Below, piece by piece: positions 13,081 to 25,361 of a DNA stretch of 64,000 nt. The position numbers and the translations under genes are program-made. Within the stretch, counting starts at the first letter, position 1, and each line of letters starts with the position of its first letter. The stretch comes from Orbilia blumenaviensis (taxonomy: Eukaryota > Ascomycota > Orbiliomycetes > Orbiliales > Orbiliaceae). Below the pieces are notes generated by a model that was not told where the DNA came from, searched no databases, and saw only the letters and a program-made list of their open reading frames with translations. The stretch covers positions 2,294,001 through 2,358,000 of the forward strand of contig JAVHNS010000001.1 in NCBI GenBank assembly GCA_036872755.1, in the 5' to 3' direction.

Positions 13081-13923
13081 ATGTCCCAAGGAAACTACTT
13101 CCTTGAACACCAGTTCTTGCTCAGTAAACCATTTACTGGGGAAACCGTGATATGCACCCACCGTATACCATCATTCTATACTCCACAGCCACCCCGTGTG
13201 CTCGTATTCCCTTTAATGTTCGATGTCCCAACTGCGACAAGCGGACCTTTCTACCATAGGGTCAACTTAGTATATAAATACCCCTACACACCACCTGGTG
13301 AAGCAGTCGTTTGGACCATTAGGAGGCCAGTTGATGCGCTCGACATACCTCTTATTCCTCCCCAAGATCTCCCTACAGCTCTACCCGCCATTCCGCCTCC
13401 AAGCCTTCCGCCTCCAAACCTCCTACCTCCAATTCTTCCGCCTTCAACTTCTCCACCAAACTTCCCAATTATATCGCCAGCTGTACCTAGCCCCTTCCCC
13501 CAAATATTTCCCACAGACACAATATCAAGGCAGTGTCGGCTCTTCCCGGCCCCACCGGTACTTCCATCAGCCTTCCCAACAGTACCGGAATTACCAATAC
13601 AGATACCGTCCTTCACAGGCCAAAATAACGGACCCGGTCAAGACTGGATCTCCGGTACGTAATAGCAATCCAAATAATTCTGTATATCCATTCTAGAAAA
13701 TTCACGCTAACATCTAAGTTGCATGGTTAAAGATATGTGTGGGTGTGTGTGGTATGCTCAAATACTTGCCGATGGTAGCAGGGTTCCATTTAGAAGCGTC
13801 TATTGCGACGAGCCGTGGTGTCGTTGGCCTATCAAGTATAATTTAGGGCCGTGGGCGTATACTCCCACGACGAAAGAGTGGATTCGTGATCTTTATCGCT
13901 TGCGTGCCCGGGTTCGGGGATAA
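13081..13923 (+). CDS. Hypothetical proline-rich protein
   Basis: Not recognised. The ATG at 13081 opens a frame of about 190 residues: an N-terminal part rich in aromatic residues (YFLEHQFLLSKPF, FYHRVNLVYKYPY), then a proline-rich middle of repeated IPPPSLPPPNLLPP type. A GTACGT donor at 13655 and an AAAG acceptor at 13731-13732, with a GCTAAC branch point between, remove 78 nt and keep the frame. The second exon (13733-13923) then encodes a compact Cys/Trp-rich end (MCGCVWYAQILADG, YCDEPWCRWPIKYNLG). An earlier CTAAG acceptor at 13718 would shift the frame and end the protein at a TAG near 13830. A second frame through the proline region (13298-13696) is also open because the repeat is low in complexity. 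The gene is plausible; the intron choice is an inference. Confidence 0.45.
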
Positions 13924-14998
13924 ATTGGCTCCCATAGAAGCAGTTGTAGCATGAGTCCGTATATATGCGTGGGCCAGGACTGGCGCTCACAGAGGAAATA
14001 TGGGCGTCTATATTTTCGTTTCATTAACCATTCGGGCTGGTGGTTAGTTTTTGGCTTAAAGGCTGGGCACTAAGGGCCGTTTTCTGCCTAGGGAATCGTC
14101 ATACATTTTGTATATTATGAACCTGTTGGTTTGTACTAGAAGGCGTCTGGGAGTGTAGGTATTGGTTTTACCCTAGCTCTCGGTCGTTTTGGCATCACAG
14201 CCCAAGTTACAATGAATTCATGAATTAAGATAGGGTCATCACAGCTAATGAACTCCGTGTACGCAGATGCGTATACGACCGCTCTATGGTGTCTTCTTCT
14301 TCTTTTTTTTTTTGGTAAAAAAAACAAAGAATAGTTTTCATACTAGTCACGAATATAGGTACTAAACGAGCAGGATCATGATCACTTTGAAAAGGTACTA
14401 TAGGCTTGATACTTGAAAACTGCAAAATGGGGAAAGCACCAAGATATGACAATCATAGAGCACCACAGGTGTGAATGGAAATGAAATTGTTTCGCGAGGA
14501 ATAAATTCGAAAGGTGAATCGAGGACATGTATAGCATCAGGATCCTAGATCTCATAAACTAAAAGGAGTATAACAATAAAGCCAAGATAATGGGCAAAAT
14601 TTGGAAAGCAAACGCATAAAACGTAATAGCGTGGATACGCATAAACAATCTCTCAATTATGGAAAACGCCAATCCCATGAACGCCAATGACAAAATAGAA
14701 ATAATGCAAACTGTGTGTATAGAATCAAAACGGAAAAGAGAACACTCTGAAAGTGCCTTCAGTGTTATCGTTATGAAAAGAGGACGTTAAAGTGTGTATT
14801 TGTGTAGTGTCTGTTCAATTTGCCGTCGCTTTATCAACCGGCTAGAAACGATTCACTGTGATCCGTTGTCATCAATGAATTTCGTTGGTAGAGTAAAGAG
14901 TCGTGAAAAAAAAAAAACTATTCAAATCAAAAATCGGTGCAAAAGCTGTAGACTCAGGGTAATCATAAGGTAGCCATTCAGGGCGTCGAAGGAGTGCT
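13924..14998. other. Intergenic between convergent genes
   Basis: About 1.1 kb between the stop of the proline-rich gene and the stop of ASE1. AT-rich, with a T run near 14301-14312 and an A run near 14905-14916. No coding signal or RNA gene seen; probably the two 3' ends. Confidence 0.6.
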
Positions 14999-17380
14999 TT
15001 AGCAACTCTCATCCTCCCATTCCTCGTCGCGCGCGACTCCGCGGACACCAGGAACGATGCCGCGAACCTTCTTTGGGCTGAGATTGAAGCTGTTGAGGTT
15101 TTTGCGCTCCCTCACGGCCCTCAACTTATTGAAATAGTGGCTGCTGACATCTTGCTCACAGTCAGAGTCCTCTCCAAAAGTTTCCCAATTCTCACTGCTA
15201 ATACCGCTGGAAACCGATGCAAGGGTTGATGCTTGCGACGTAAGAGATGGAACACGGTTCATGTCGTCATATGAAGAAGCATGTTTGACGTGTTTTGATT
15301 CTTGGATAAATCCCATCCTGTCGAAGGCCTGTTCCCGTCTTGCCATCATACTGTCAACTGGGCTGCAGAGAGTCGAAACCGTACTCATATCTGCCGAAGG
15401 AATCTGAGCCATGATATTCCGGGCAATGGAATTTATTTGAGGGGTGGAGATTTCGTTTTCCATTGAGAGTAAATCGAGCGACCTCATCTTAGAAGGCGGG
15501 TTTCTAACCGGATTCGCACTTGTCTGGGCAGCTTGCTGAGCCATGTATGCAGGGAGTCTCCGAATACTTCCACCGACACTGCTTGGAGTCTTGGTCGGGT
15601 TGTTGGATCTTCTTCCAAGGGTAGCCGGCGTCGTGCTACGGGCCGGAATTGGTGGTTTCCGTTCTGGGGAGCGGTTAGAATTAGACGGAGGCTGCCTTTG
15701 GAATGGAGTAGGTGATTTAGTAGCAGCCCGTGATGGGGGTGCTTTAGCGTTAACAGGTGTCCTAGTAGCCGAGCGCAGACCAGCAGCACTATTGGGTCTT
15801 GCGGGAACCGATTTAGGAGTAGAGGTAACTTTTGGAGTAGCAGCCCTCGGTGCGGCAGTTGCTCTTAGAACAGAAGCTGCCGACTGTTGAGACTTCGAGT
15901 TGGGTCGTTGTTTCTCCATAATTGTGTGAAGATATGACTCTCCGAGCACGATAAAGGGCTCCCCGTGTGCCACCTCCCAGTCCTCAAGCGCGAGAATCAG
16001 ATCATTTTCAATCTTTGGTAATTCCTTGGCGATCTTCTTTCTCGTCTTTTCTTCGCGTAAGAGCCTTGTGGGATCCCTAGGCCCTTTGGCTAGTAGGCGG
16101 GACGGATCTTGGGAAGAAGCGTCCAAGCTCGCCTTATCATTAACCAGAGTTTGGTATTTCTCGATTAGGCTAAGTATAGGACTACGCTCATCAATGATCT
16201 TCTGCAGACGCTCAATCTCCATTTCGTGAGAACGAAGGACTGCTTCGGTATTCGATGATGACCAACCAGCCGTGAAGTCGTACATCTCGTCCTCGGTGTA
16301 ATACAAAACGTCCCACATCTCCTGGAGTGTCGTCCTGGCTTCCGAAATAAATATATGCATATGTTGCTTCTTGACTTCCATCAATCGTTCGAGTTCGTTT
16401 TCCCACTGTAGGGTTTTAGCGATTCATGTTCAAATAAACTGGGTATTTTCTAAACGGAGAACCTACATTTTGGATGACAGAGAGGCTACACCCTCTGTTC
16501 TGTTGCAAGAACCGGTCCTCCTCCTGATCATCTTGCTGAAACTTCTCCCAGAGAGGTTGAAGTTGTTGGTGGATGTCGTTTATCTTACGTTCCCTGATAG
16601 CCTTCTCATCCGCAAGCTTTTGCTTCTTAGCCCTTAGGGCACCAATCGCATCTGGTTTGACATCAAACCCATCATAATTTTCCCTGCATGCCTCTACAAT
16701 CTTTCGGTCGATAAGGTGGGTTGGGGTCCCTAGGTCGGCCCACAAATTGACGATTTCAGCACTTAAGGTTTTGACGGTTGCGATCCTACGCGTGAATTCC
16801 TCATATACACGAGCAAATTCGGACTCGAGCTTCTTCTTGGAAGCCTCCGTGATCTTGAAGGTGTAGGTCGGGTTTGTAAGATTCGGGAGTTGGAGGCGAA
16901 GAAACCCATCCTCGAATTTGCAAGCAAAAGATTGAAGGGCTTGGACAAGTTCTAAATCCAAGACAGTTAGTCAATATCCCATAGTTAGCCGGTATCGTAG
17001 ATGGTGTGCCTACTCTTTATCCCTTCGAACTCCTGGTCATACTGGCTACGCAACATATTGTGTTTATTTCTCAAGGTCTCCACGCAGACTCGGAGCGGAA
17101 TTGTCACAACCAAGTCATCATACATATTTGCCTTTGCGCCATCCTCCAAAGCACGATGAATTTGTCGAATACTCGAGATCAACTTATTGGCCTCCTCTAC
17201 TAATGCAGTTTTCTCGGCATTGACCAGGCGGATGTGACTTTGCAACGTCTCAGAAAGAGCAGCGAACAAGGCTGCTTCTCTAGACTCGCGGTCATGGTGT
17301 GGTACGCCAATTTCGTCGAAAACTCCGTGCAGAGAATCAATTGCCGATGTGACTTGGGATGTGAGATATGAGCCGTCCAT
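14999..17380 (-). CDS. ASE1: Ase1/PRC1/MAP65 family microtubule bundling protein
   Basis: Crosslinks antiparallel microtubules of the spindle midzone. Exons are 17380-17014, 16951-16467 and 16405-14999, 752 residues. Signatures are the N-terminal LHGVFDEIGVP dimerisation region, coiled coil through ERKINDIHQQLQPLWEKFQ, and the spectrin-like microtubule-binding block QEMWDVLYYTEDEM with HEMEIERLQ. A Ser/Thr/Pro/Arg-rich disordered tail of about 300 residues contains many SP/TP sites, which fits control by mitotic kinases in this family. Intron 1 uses a GTAGGC donor with a GACTAAC branch point; intron 2 uses GTAGGT. Both keep the frame (exon lengths 367, 485, 1407). The ATG at 17380 begins MDGSYLTSQ, as in related proteins. 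Confidence 0.92.
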
Positions 17381-20300
17381 ATTGTTTCTTTTTGTCCGTC
17401 TCCTTTAGGAGAGGGAGTCCGGGGAATGTCAATGTGACCGTATAGGAAGGTCTGTCCTAAGGAATTTTAAACAGGGATATGGCAGCAATGCTTTAATTGC
17501 GATGCCGCTATAAACGTTTATGATGGTTCAGACTGAAGCAAAACCTGTACGCTTAGCCAACGTGATCTAAGGAATGATCAAGGGGTAGCGAGCAATCTCC
17601 CCGAAGAACTGCGAAGCTATCGTAGTTAATCGATTAAAGCAATTCAATTGCTCTACTACGATAACCTATTAGTGTTAGTATGAGGAAGCCTTCGATGGCT
17701 TTGAAAAGGGGGGTTGGTATAGAGAGAAGATGAAGGAGGTTGGTGTCGAATGTCAGGAAGCCTCTACGGGATGTGGCTTTGGGGCAACCTTTGTATATGA
17801 AGTTTTTGGTGTTGCTTGGTTAGGTAAACAAATTAGTTTTCAGAAAATCGCTGGTTGCTATGCGACACCATCACCCCTGGTCATACCCCGGCAATATCCT
17901 GGCCAATCAACAAACAGTACTGAAACCCAACAACCTTCAACACCTCGGAGCTAAGCCAAGCTTAGCTGCTTCTTACGTTTAAATTTACAGCCTTCAAGCT
18001 CTATGCAGGCTTCAAATAGCATTGCGCTAGCTGCTAGCTCCATTGAGCTTAAAGTAGAGACTGATGCCTGCTGGAAGATAACATTTATATTTTGTGTGTT
18101 CCTGAAACGCGGAGCGACCTGTGAACATGTAATACGAACCAATTCTATTATCCACTGCGCCTATTGCACACGTTGCGACATTGACATGCTGAGATCGGGA
18201 TACACAATTATAGGCATCCCATTGAAAATACATATAACTACCAGCCAAACCAGCAAGGCACAGTATGCTAGAAAAAGCCCACAAGAAATCCCTGCTGGCG
18301 GTGGCTACTTCCAGGAACATTTATCCCACTCGTCTCTTGTCTTTTACGTAGGGCGTACGGCGTTCCCTAGGGACCGCTTTCCATAAATCCAAGTTTATAT
18401 TGTATCAGCGCCGCTACTAGTCTCGCTTCAGATGTCGGCAAAAAGACCGGCGCCTCGTGGGTGACCATGATAAAAATTATTTATCCCGCTTGTTCCCTGT
18501 ATCTTATTTGAACACTTCTCAGATAAATATTCGTAGAATTCAACCAGAAGACATGGAGAACATACTGCAGTTACAAATCTATTTATATTTAAACCGCCTG
18601 GAAATTCCATAAACAAGTGATCGCGTGCTCAGACATCGACTGTGCATAAATAATCAAGCCTAATACCACTATTACTGCATATCTGAACCACGCTATGTCA
18701 CCTGTTAACAAAATTAAACGAAAACCAATCTAAGGTTTGAGCTCATCTAGAATCACAATTGCGCATGTAAGTACAATACTAAATTCGACTACATGAGGCA
18801 CAACTCTCCTTTTTCTGGCCATGTATATCTCCTTGAATCCAGTTTGTTATTGCCCGGATGTCATGCATATCTGCGCCTAGAACCTGCTAACCATCACATG
18901 CACAAAAATTTGGAACTTGAATTAACACAAGAGTGAAAAACCCAGTCGCCAATGGATGATTTGATAACTTCCAATTCTGATTTGAGTTCAACTTCAAATC
19001 CCTCTTTGATCGTAAAATACTATTTTAAGCTATGATATTAATATAAATTCGGATATGCTTTAAGTTTATATAAGTCCAGGCCTCCCTATGTAGACTTTGT
19101 TTATCTTACCAAGATATATTGATACCTTCAACAATTCTACAAAGGTAACATTCCCAATCTAATTGTAAGCTAGCTTTATATTCAATATTCGACCAGGACT
19201 AGAATTGAGTCCTATTCAAATTGCCTTTATGCTTTAATCAATTAATACCTCCTCAAACCTTCCCCACCTCAAAAATTCAAATAAATTATTGCATCGACTT
19301 TTTTTTTCATTCTCACTCTCCCCGTCCGCCTTTTCGACATTCAAGCTATAGCTAATGCCAATCTAGACCCACAGCCCGGATACGCAGACCCCTACCAAGT
19401 TGACTATGCATATATTAACGAAAATGGCTTCATCACATATAGCTACAGCAAAGGGGGGGGGGGGGGGGGGGGGGCAAAGCTGTATAAATTGGCAATGGCC
19501 CGGCAGTCGCCGCCTCATGGCAATCCTACCGACAATTGATCAACAGCAAGAGGTAGAAAGGTTATATATAATGGGGGCCCATGCATAGGCCCGAGCACAC
19601 ATAAAGGTGCTGTGGGTATGAGAAAGCAGGTACGCTAGTCGACTAGAACATACTACAGACGATAGTCTAATCATGAATTTTAGAATTCTATAACCTCCCA
19701 TATAGATTTCACGAATTCAATTTTCCCAGTTTCACCACTTAATTGCAGGTGCGCGCCTTGCTACGTACCAAGGCTTAATTAAATAAATGTATTTTATCAA
19801 AACTCAATGAGCCTCAGTCCTTCCCCTTACTTAGTAAAATACTCATGAAATCTATTGAGGTGATGTTTGTTTCTACAAAACTTTTAATGTGCAATCACCT
19901 AGACTACAATATCGTAATTTCAATGCTTAAATAGGTATATACCACATTGGAAATCGATATGGTGTTGTCGAAAATAGTGACGGCTATATTGGTGTTGGGT
20001 CGCTCTCGCTGCAATATATCTCTTGCATATTTTGTTTCGGAGTTAAGCGCTGCCTTAGCACCAGCTGGGAAGCGAAGGCCTGTCGCTGGGCTGTGCCGAC
20101 GCCGACAACTTGTTTATTTGTGGTCAACAATCCATGCAAGCGTCCCGCCCCAACAACGGGACATCGATCGTCAGCTCAGCTGAGGATATCGAACAGGGTA
20201 CTAGGGACTATTGCGAAATCTTTAAGAGCTCATGACGATATCCCCGTATATGATAACATCTGCACATACTACTAAATGGATTGCAATCTCAAATCTTACA

Positions 20301-20464
20301 TTTGGCTAGTCGCCGGATAAATGCATATTTAGGACGAAGACAACCAAGGATGCTCGACACGATTAGAACCATTAACCCCAAGAACAAGAACGCCGCCGTT
20401 GTATAAGTCCCCCGAATCCGCGAACTAAGGATATAGGTTGAACAAGATTGCCACCGACCATAAA
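17381..20464. other. Gene-free AT-rich stretch
   Basis: About 3.1 kb between the ASE1 start and the CSN5 stop. Open frames are short, lack family motifs and overlap each other on both strands. It contains a 22-nt G run (19453-19474). I see no transposase, long terminal repeat, tRNA or conserved protein. The first few hundred bases should hold the ASE1 promoter. Decayed mobile DNA is possible but not shown. Confidence 0.55.
19453..19474 (+). repeat. Poly-G tract, 22 nt
   Basis: An uninterrupted run of 22 guanines inside otherwise AT-rich sequence, preceded by CAAA and followed by CAAAG. It can form G-quadruplex structures and its length is easily miscounted in sequencing. Confidence 0.95.
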
Positions 20465-21736
20465 TCAAGCGTTTGTTGTAGGCTGCGACTGTTGCGAATG
20501 ATTATGTCCACACTTCCCTAGCTTCAGGTTGCTAAAATCAAAAATCCTCTCCTTGACTACTGTCGAGAGTAGACCGCAAATCTCTTCGTTTGCGATCTTG
20601 TTGCTATCTCGGACAATCTTGCTCAACTGGTTATCCTTGCCCCCTTTAGAATCGCCGCCCCCGCCAAAGCCACCCCTGCCACCCCCACCAAACATAATTT
20701 TGGTATGTGAGAGTTGAGTTTCAGCCTTCTTTATCTTACGGGATATTTCTGCCATTTGCTTGGAGGAATACTCTCGGTTCTAGTTTAATATCCGTTAGAT
20801 TGTAGGTTCACAATATGCCCGAGTAGATGGGGTTCTTACTGTGAATAATGGGGACTGTGAGAGCGTTGAAACCCAATATTTATGCCACAAAAGCTCAAGC
20901 AAATGATTGTCTAGCGATGATTTATAATGTGTGATCTCCAGAGGATAGTATTGGTTGCTGTGAGCGCCGAAATCCTCGATTTTGCTTAACGGGATTGTCT
21001 GATATTCAGCGTCCTTTCCACCGGCCTGTTTGTGCCCTTCTGGGTATGTCCTGAACGCGCCAATGTCGACTTTTCCCGCGCTGATAGTCCTATCAGGGTC
21101 GATGACAACCGCAAGGAAAGGATCCAACCATTGTTGCTGCATCATCTGCGTATTTACGTCGATACCTGACAACCAACAGCCGTATCCGGGATGCGAATGG
21201 TACCACCCAACGACGTTTTCCTTCCGGCCAATTTCCTTGGCTAGTCGGTCTGCTTCGGCCATGTATTCGTAGGCTTCGTTCTGAGCGTTGACACGAGTTT
21301 CGGTTCCCTCCACAGGTAATGGGAACGCATCGCTGACGATAAAGGATGTACCGTGGACTCTGCCGACCATCAAACCCATGATTTCGATGCTCCCTCCAGA
21401 TCTGGCGTGCATTGTCTAGAGGCGAGAGCTGTTAGTAACAAAGCTTAGGTAGCCCCGCTATATCATGCAAATAGTGTAGGATCCAACTATACCATTTTTA
21501 ACAGAGCGACTGCCGATATTCTGACACTCTTAAAGTAATCTGGGCTGTCAAAAATATTAGCTACGAAATTATTTTAATAACCGTAGTCCCGGAACCTACT
21601 TTGCCTTCCATGGCTTAGCATCTAGTGTGGTCTTCTGCTCTTCCTCGTCGAAACCGTAGATAAAGTCCTTGACCGGATCAACAAGGGTAACTTTATTCTC
21701 CAGCTCCCAGGTCTTACGAGCTAGATCCGCCGACAT
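20465..21736 (-). CDS. CSN5: CSN5, COP9 signalosome catalytic subunit
   Basis: JAMM metalloprotease that removes NEDD8 from cullins. Exons are 21736-21600, 21544-21493, 21415-20840 and 20779-20465, 359 residues, phases consistent. The JAMM/MPN+ ligands are all visible: Glu near residue 74 in [10 protein letters not shown], then [14 protein letters not shown] with His near 136 and 138 and Asp near 149. CSN5 identity rather than Rpn11 comes from the N-terminus ([11 protein letters not shown]), [27 protein letters not shown] and the end [28 protein letters not shown] linker in the C-terminal region may be flexible. The ATG at 21736 begins MSADLARK. It shares a 307-bp divergent promoter with SPB1. 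Its substrates include CRL4, whose probable adaptor Cdt2 is encoded 3.6 kb away. Confidence 0.96.
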
Positions 21737-22043
21737 CGTAAAGTGTATCGTTGAGTTTCCCTAGTCCGTGACGTGAAGTGTAGTGATGTTGAGGAAGGAT
21801 TGAACGGATGTGACTGTGCAGGTGGGGAGACGCGAGCTACAGAGCTTAGGCTCCCAAAGTGCAGTTAGTCACCGCCACGTTGAGCTTATCGGCTCGCTTA
21901 ACTCTAGCCACAATAAATTAGCCACAACTCCAGGAACACTTTTTTCTGTCGCAAGAAAGAAAAAAAAAAAAAAATTCGAGATTTCGCTTCTGCCATTCCA
22001 ACATCCTCACACAGTCTCCATCGACGGCTCGTAATACGCCACC
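21737..22043. promoter_or_regulatory. Divergent CSN5/SPB1 promoter
   Basis: 307 bp between opposite start codons. It holds a run of 15 A from about 21960 ending in AAAAATTCGAG, just upstream of the SPB1 ATG, whose context is CACCATGG (close to the Kozak optimum). Confidence 0.5.
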
Positions 22044-24795
22044 ATGGGTATCCAAAAGAAGGTTCGGTCTCCTGTAACCGACTATATGTCGAGCTGCGAC
22101 GCTAATTCCATAATTCACAGCACGGAAAAGGTCGTCTCGACAAGTGGTACAAGCTTGCCAAAGAGAAGAACTATCGCGCCAGATCAGCCTTTAAGCTTAT
22201 CCAACTTAACCAGAAGTATGGCTTCCTGCAGAAGTCTCGAGTTCTTATCGATCTCTGCGCCGCGCCCGGAGTATGTTACACCCCGGTAGCCTCAAGGAAC
22301 ACTCAGCAACTGACCACCACTCTGTTAGGGATGGCTTCAAGTGGCTGCGGAGAACATGCCAACTTCTAGTTTAATCGTCGGAGTCGATCTCACACCGATA
22401 AAACCGATACCAAAGGTCATAACCTTCGTCTCCGATATCACTACAGACAAATGTCGGTCCACGCTGCGGCAGCACCTGAAAACATGGAAAGCCGACACAG
22501 TGCTCCATGACGGTGCTCCAAACGTTGGTACAGCGTGGGTTCAGGATGCTTTCACACAGGCAGAACTTGCACTACAATCGCTGAAGCTTGCCACGGAATT
22601 CTTGGCTGAAGGTGGAACTTTCGTCACGAAGATTTTCAGATCTAAGGATTACAACTCGCTATTGTGGGTGTTCAACCAATTGTTCAAGAAGGTTGAGGCG
22701 ACGAAGCCGCCATCGTCACGTAATGTTTCCGCCGAAATTTTTGTCGTGTGTAGGGGGTATCTTGCGCCGAAGCGCGTGGATCCAAAGTTCCTGGATCCAA
22801 AAACTGTTTTCGAAGAATTACCAGATGCGACACCGAACAATGAAGCAAAAGTCTATAATCCGGAGAAGAAGAAGCGCAAAAGGGATGGTTACGAGGAGGG
22901 GGATAATCTGCTGTACAAAGAGGTGCCGGTGAAGGAATTTATCGAAACGACTGATCCGATCGCCCTTCTTGGTTCCATGAACAAATTTACATTCACAGAT
23001 ACAAATGATATCGCCACAGCTACGATAACCCGACTACCAGAGACAACTCCAGAAATACGGAAATGCTGCGACGATTTAAGGGTTCTGGGACGAAGAGATT
23101 TCAAATTACTCCTTAAATGGCGTCTTGCTATACGAGACAAGTTTGGGTGGTCAGCGAAGAAAAAGAAGGAAGAGGAGGAGGCAAAGAAGGCAGAGGAGAC
23201 TGCAGAAATTACACCAATGGATGAGGAGCTCCAGTTGGAGGAAGACCTTAAAAATATGAATGAGAAGGAAACAAAGAAAAAGAGAAAGGAAAAGAAGAGG
23301 GATAACGAGAGAAAGCAGAAAGAGATCGTCCGGCTACAAATGCATATGACCGCACCAATGGACCTTGGTCTGGAACAACAGGCAGGGCCGGGGGATGACC
23401 AAACTATGTTTAAGCTCAAAGCGGTGGATGCAGCTGGGGGGTTGAAGGAAGTAATCAAGGGCAAGATGAATATGGTTGTCGACGAAGACGAGGCTAAGGC
23501 CCGGGCTGCGGCCGCACAAACCGCGCAACAAAGCGAGGACGAAGACAGTGATGAAGCAGAAGACGGGCTAGAGGATGAACTAGATAGAATGTACGAACAG
23601 TACGTTGAGAAGAAGGCAGAAAGGGATGACAAGTTCAAAGCGAAGCGGGCGCGCAAGCAGGGAAATGATGATGAATGGGAGGGCATTGACGATAATAAGA
23701 AGGACGATGCCACTAGCGATGAAGAGGTAGTTGCAGATGAAGATGACGACGACGATGATTCGTCTGAGGATGAAGATGAGACTGAGCAACGTCTTGTCAC
23801 ATCTCTTGATAGCGAACAGACTACTACAAGTGGATTGAGTAAGAAGGCTGCACTTTTCTTCGACCAAGATATATTCAAGGAATTTGGTGACGCAGATGAG
23901 GGCGCCAGCAGTGATGAAGAAAGTGAAGAGGATGAAGATGGCGATGAAGAGGAGGAAGATGATGGAGAGGAGGGTACGGACGAGACAGAGGAAGATGTTC
24001 CTGACCATGAGTCCAGTTCGGAGACCATTGAAGATGCGGACGAATGGTATGACACCAGGGAAACTGCGGGTAGTGACGAGGATGAAGAAGAGGAGGATGT
24101 GAGCGATAGTGGGATCGAAATCGTGAAATCAAATAAGGACGATATCTGGGATTCTAACGAAAAGGAGCCTACGAAAAATGGAAAGCCGGACATCGATATC
24201 ATAACGGCTGAGGCCATGACATTGGCCCAACAAATTGCCCTTGGCAAGAAATCTAAGGCCGATCTCATCGACGACGGTTTCAACAAGTATTCATTCAGGT
24301 CGAAGGACGGTTTACCGGACTGGTTCCTCGAGGATGAGGCGAAGCATAGCAAACCATTGCGCCCCATTACAGCTGCAGGTGCCGCCGCTATCAAGGAAAA
24401 GTTGCGCGCCCTAAATGCCCGGCCTATCAAGAAGGTCAAAGAGGCAAAGGATAGGAAGAAATTCAAGGCACATCAGAGACTTGAGAAGCTACGAAAGAAA
24501 TCTGCCATGTTAATGGAAGAAGAGGGTATGACTGAGAAGGAAAAAGCGCAGAAGATCACAAGGATGATAAACAGAGCAACGAAAAAGAAACCAAAGACGT
24601 CTGTGAGCGTGGTGGTAGCTAAGGGGGGGAACAGGGGCGTTCAAGGGCGGCCGAGGGGTGTAAAGGGACGGTACAAAGTTGTCGACCCCCGCATGAAAAA
24701 GTATGTTATCCTTCTTCTATCTGACACAGAAGAACTACTAGATACTAACGCATTTCTTCGGCAGGGACAAATCGCGGGTCAAGAAGAAGAAATGA
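22044..24795 (+). CDS. SPB1: Spb1, rRNA 2'-O-methyltransferase (FtsJ3 family)
   Basis: Methylates 25S rRNA during 60S subunit assembly in the nucleolus. Exons are 22044-22061, 22121-22270, 22329-24700 and 24765-24795, 856 residues. Start MGIQKK joins [16 protein letters not shown], the conserved Spb1 N-terminus. The SAM-binding loop DLCAAPGGW is followed by [15 protein letters not shown] and [14 protein letters not shown] of the FtsJ fold. The middle is a long acidic and lysine-rich region (poly-Glu/Asp near residues 390-600), followed by the Spb1 C-terminal domain ([21 protein letters not shown] split across blocks) and a basic end [10 protein letters not shown] encoded by the 31-nt last exon. 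Donor 1 is an unusual GTTCGG; GTAACC 12 nt downstream would add VRSP in frame. GGW replaces the more common GSW. Confidence 0.95.
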
Positions 24796-25361
24796 TCCTT
24801 CAATTTAGTAGCTTTTCATCATTTTGTACTTGTATACTACTAACATATTGTAAATATCTACCGAATGATGTCCTAGATTTATCCCGGAGTCAATTGAAGT
24901 CTACCGCTGGCGCAAAATGCAAATGCCCTCCTGTCGAGAGAACTTCTAAAATTAAATATATAAAACTGATAGATTGTTCGACTAGGGTCCACTAGACTGG
25001 TTGACAGAGCAGCCCTGGTATGCCCGACTGAAAGGAAGTTCTAATAGCCTCCTCTCTGCCTGTACCGTCTCTTGCAAAAAACCGGGGTTCTTGGTCTCGT
25101 AAGGGTCCTATTGTGTGGTATTCTTCCTGAGGATGTGTTGCGTTCTGTTGTCCTTGCCAACCGCGAGGCAAGGTTCTTCCTAATAAGGCAATGACCATAT
25201 TAGGAAAACACGCGAGTTTCACGCGCATGCAAATCAATCAGGTATCCCAACACGGCTTCTTGATTAATTTTATTTCCCTTCCTTTTCTGTGCCGCCTTTC
25301 TTATCCTGTTTCCACCACCATCGTCGCTCTGCATCACCTGCCAACAACCATTGCCACAGCC
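24796..25361. promoter_or_regulatory. SPB1 3' region and CDT2 promoter
   Basis: About 570 bp. Two ACGCG cores at 25210-25214 and 25221-25225 lie 137-152 bp before the CDT2 ATG; the second runs into an ATGCAAAT octamer-like sequence. An upstream ATG at 25191 is in frame with the CDT2 start, but its added residues look non-coding. Confidence 0.5.

Noticed and set aside
22889..24466. 525-residue Ser-rich open frame on the minus strand
   Set aside because: Antisense shadow of the acidic GAA/GAT-rich part of SPB1; its serine runs are reverse complements of the Glu/Asp codons.
25191..25361. Upstream in-frame ATG extending CDT2 by 57 residues
   Set aside because: The added residues include hydrophobic, non-conserved sequence that overlaps the ACGCG elements; it looks like leader DNA.
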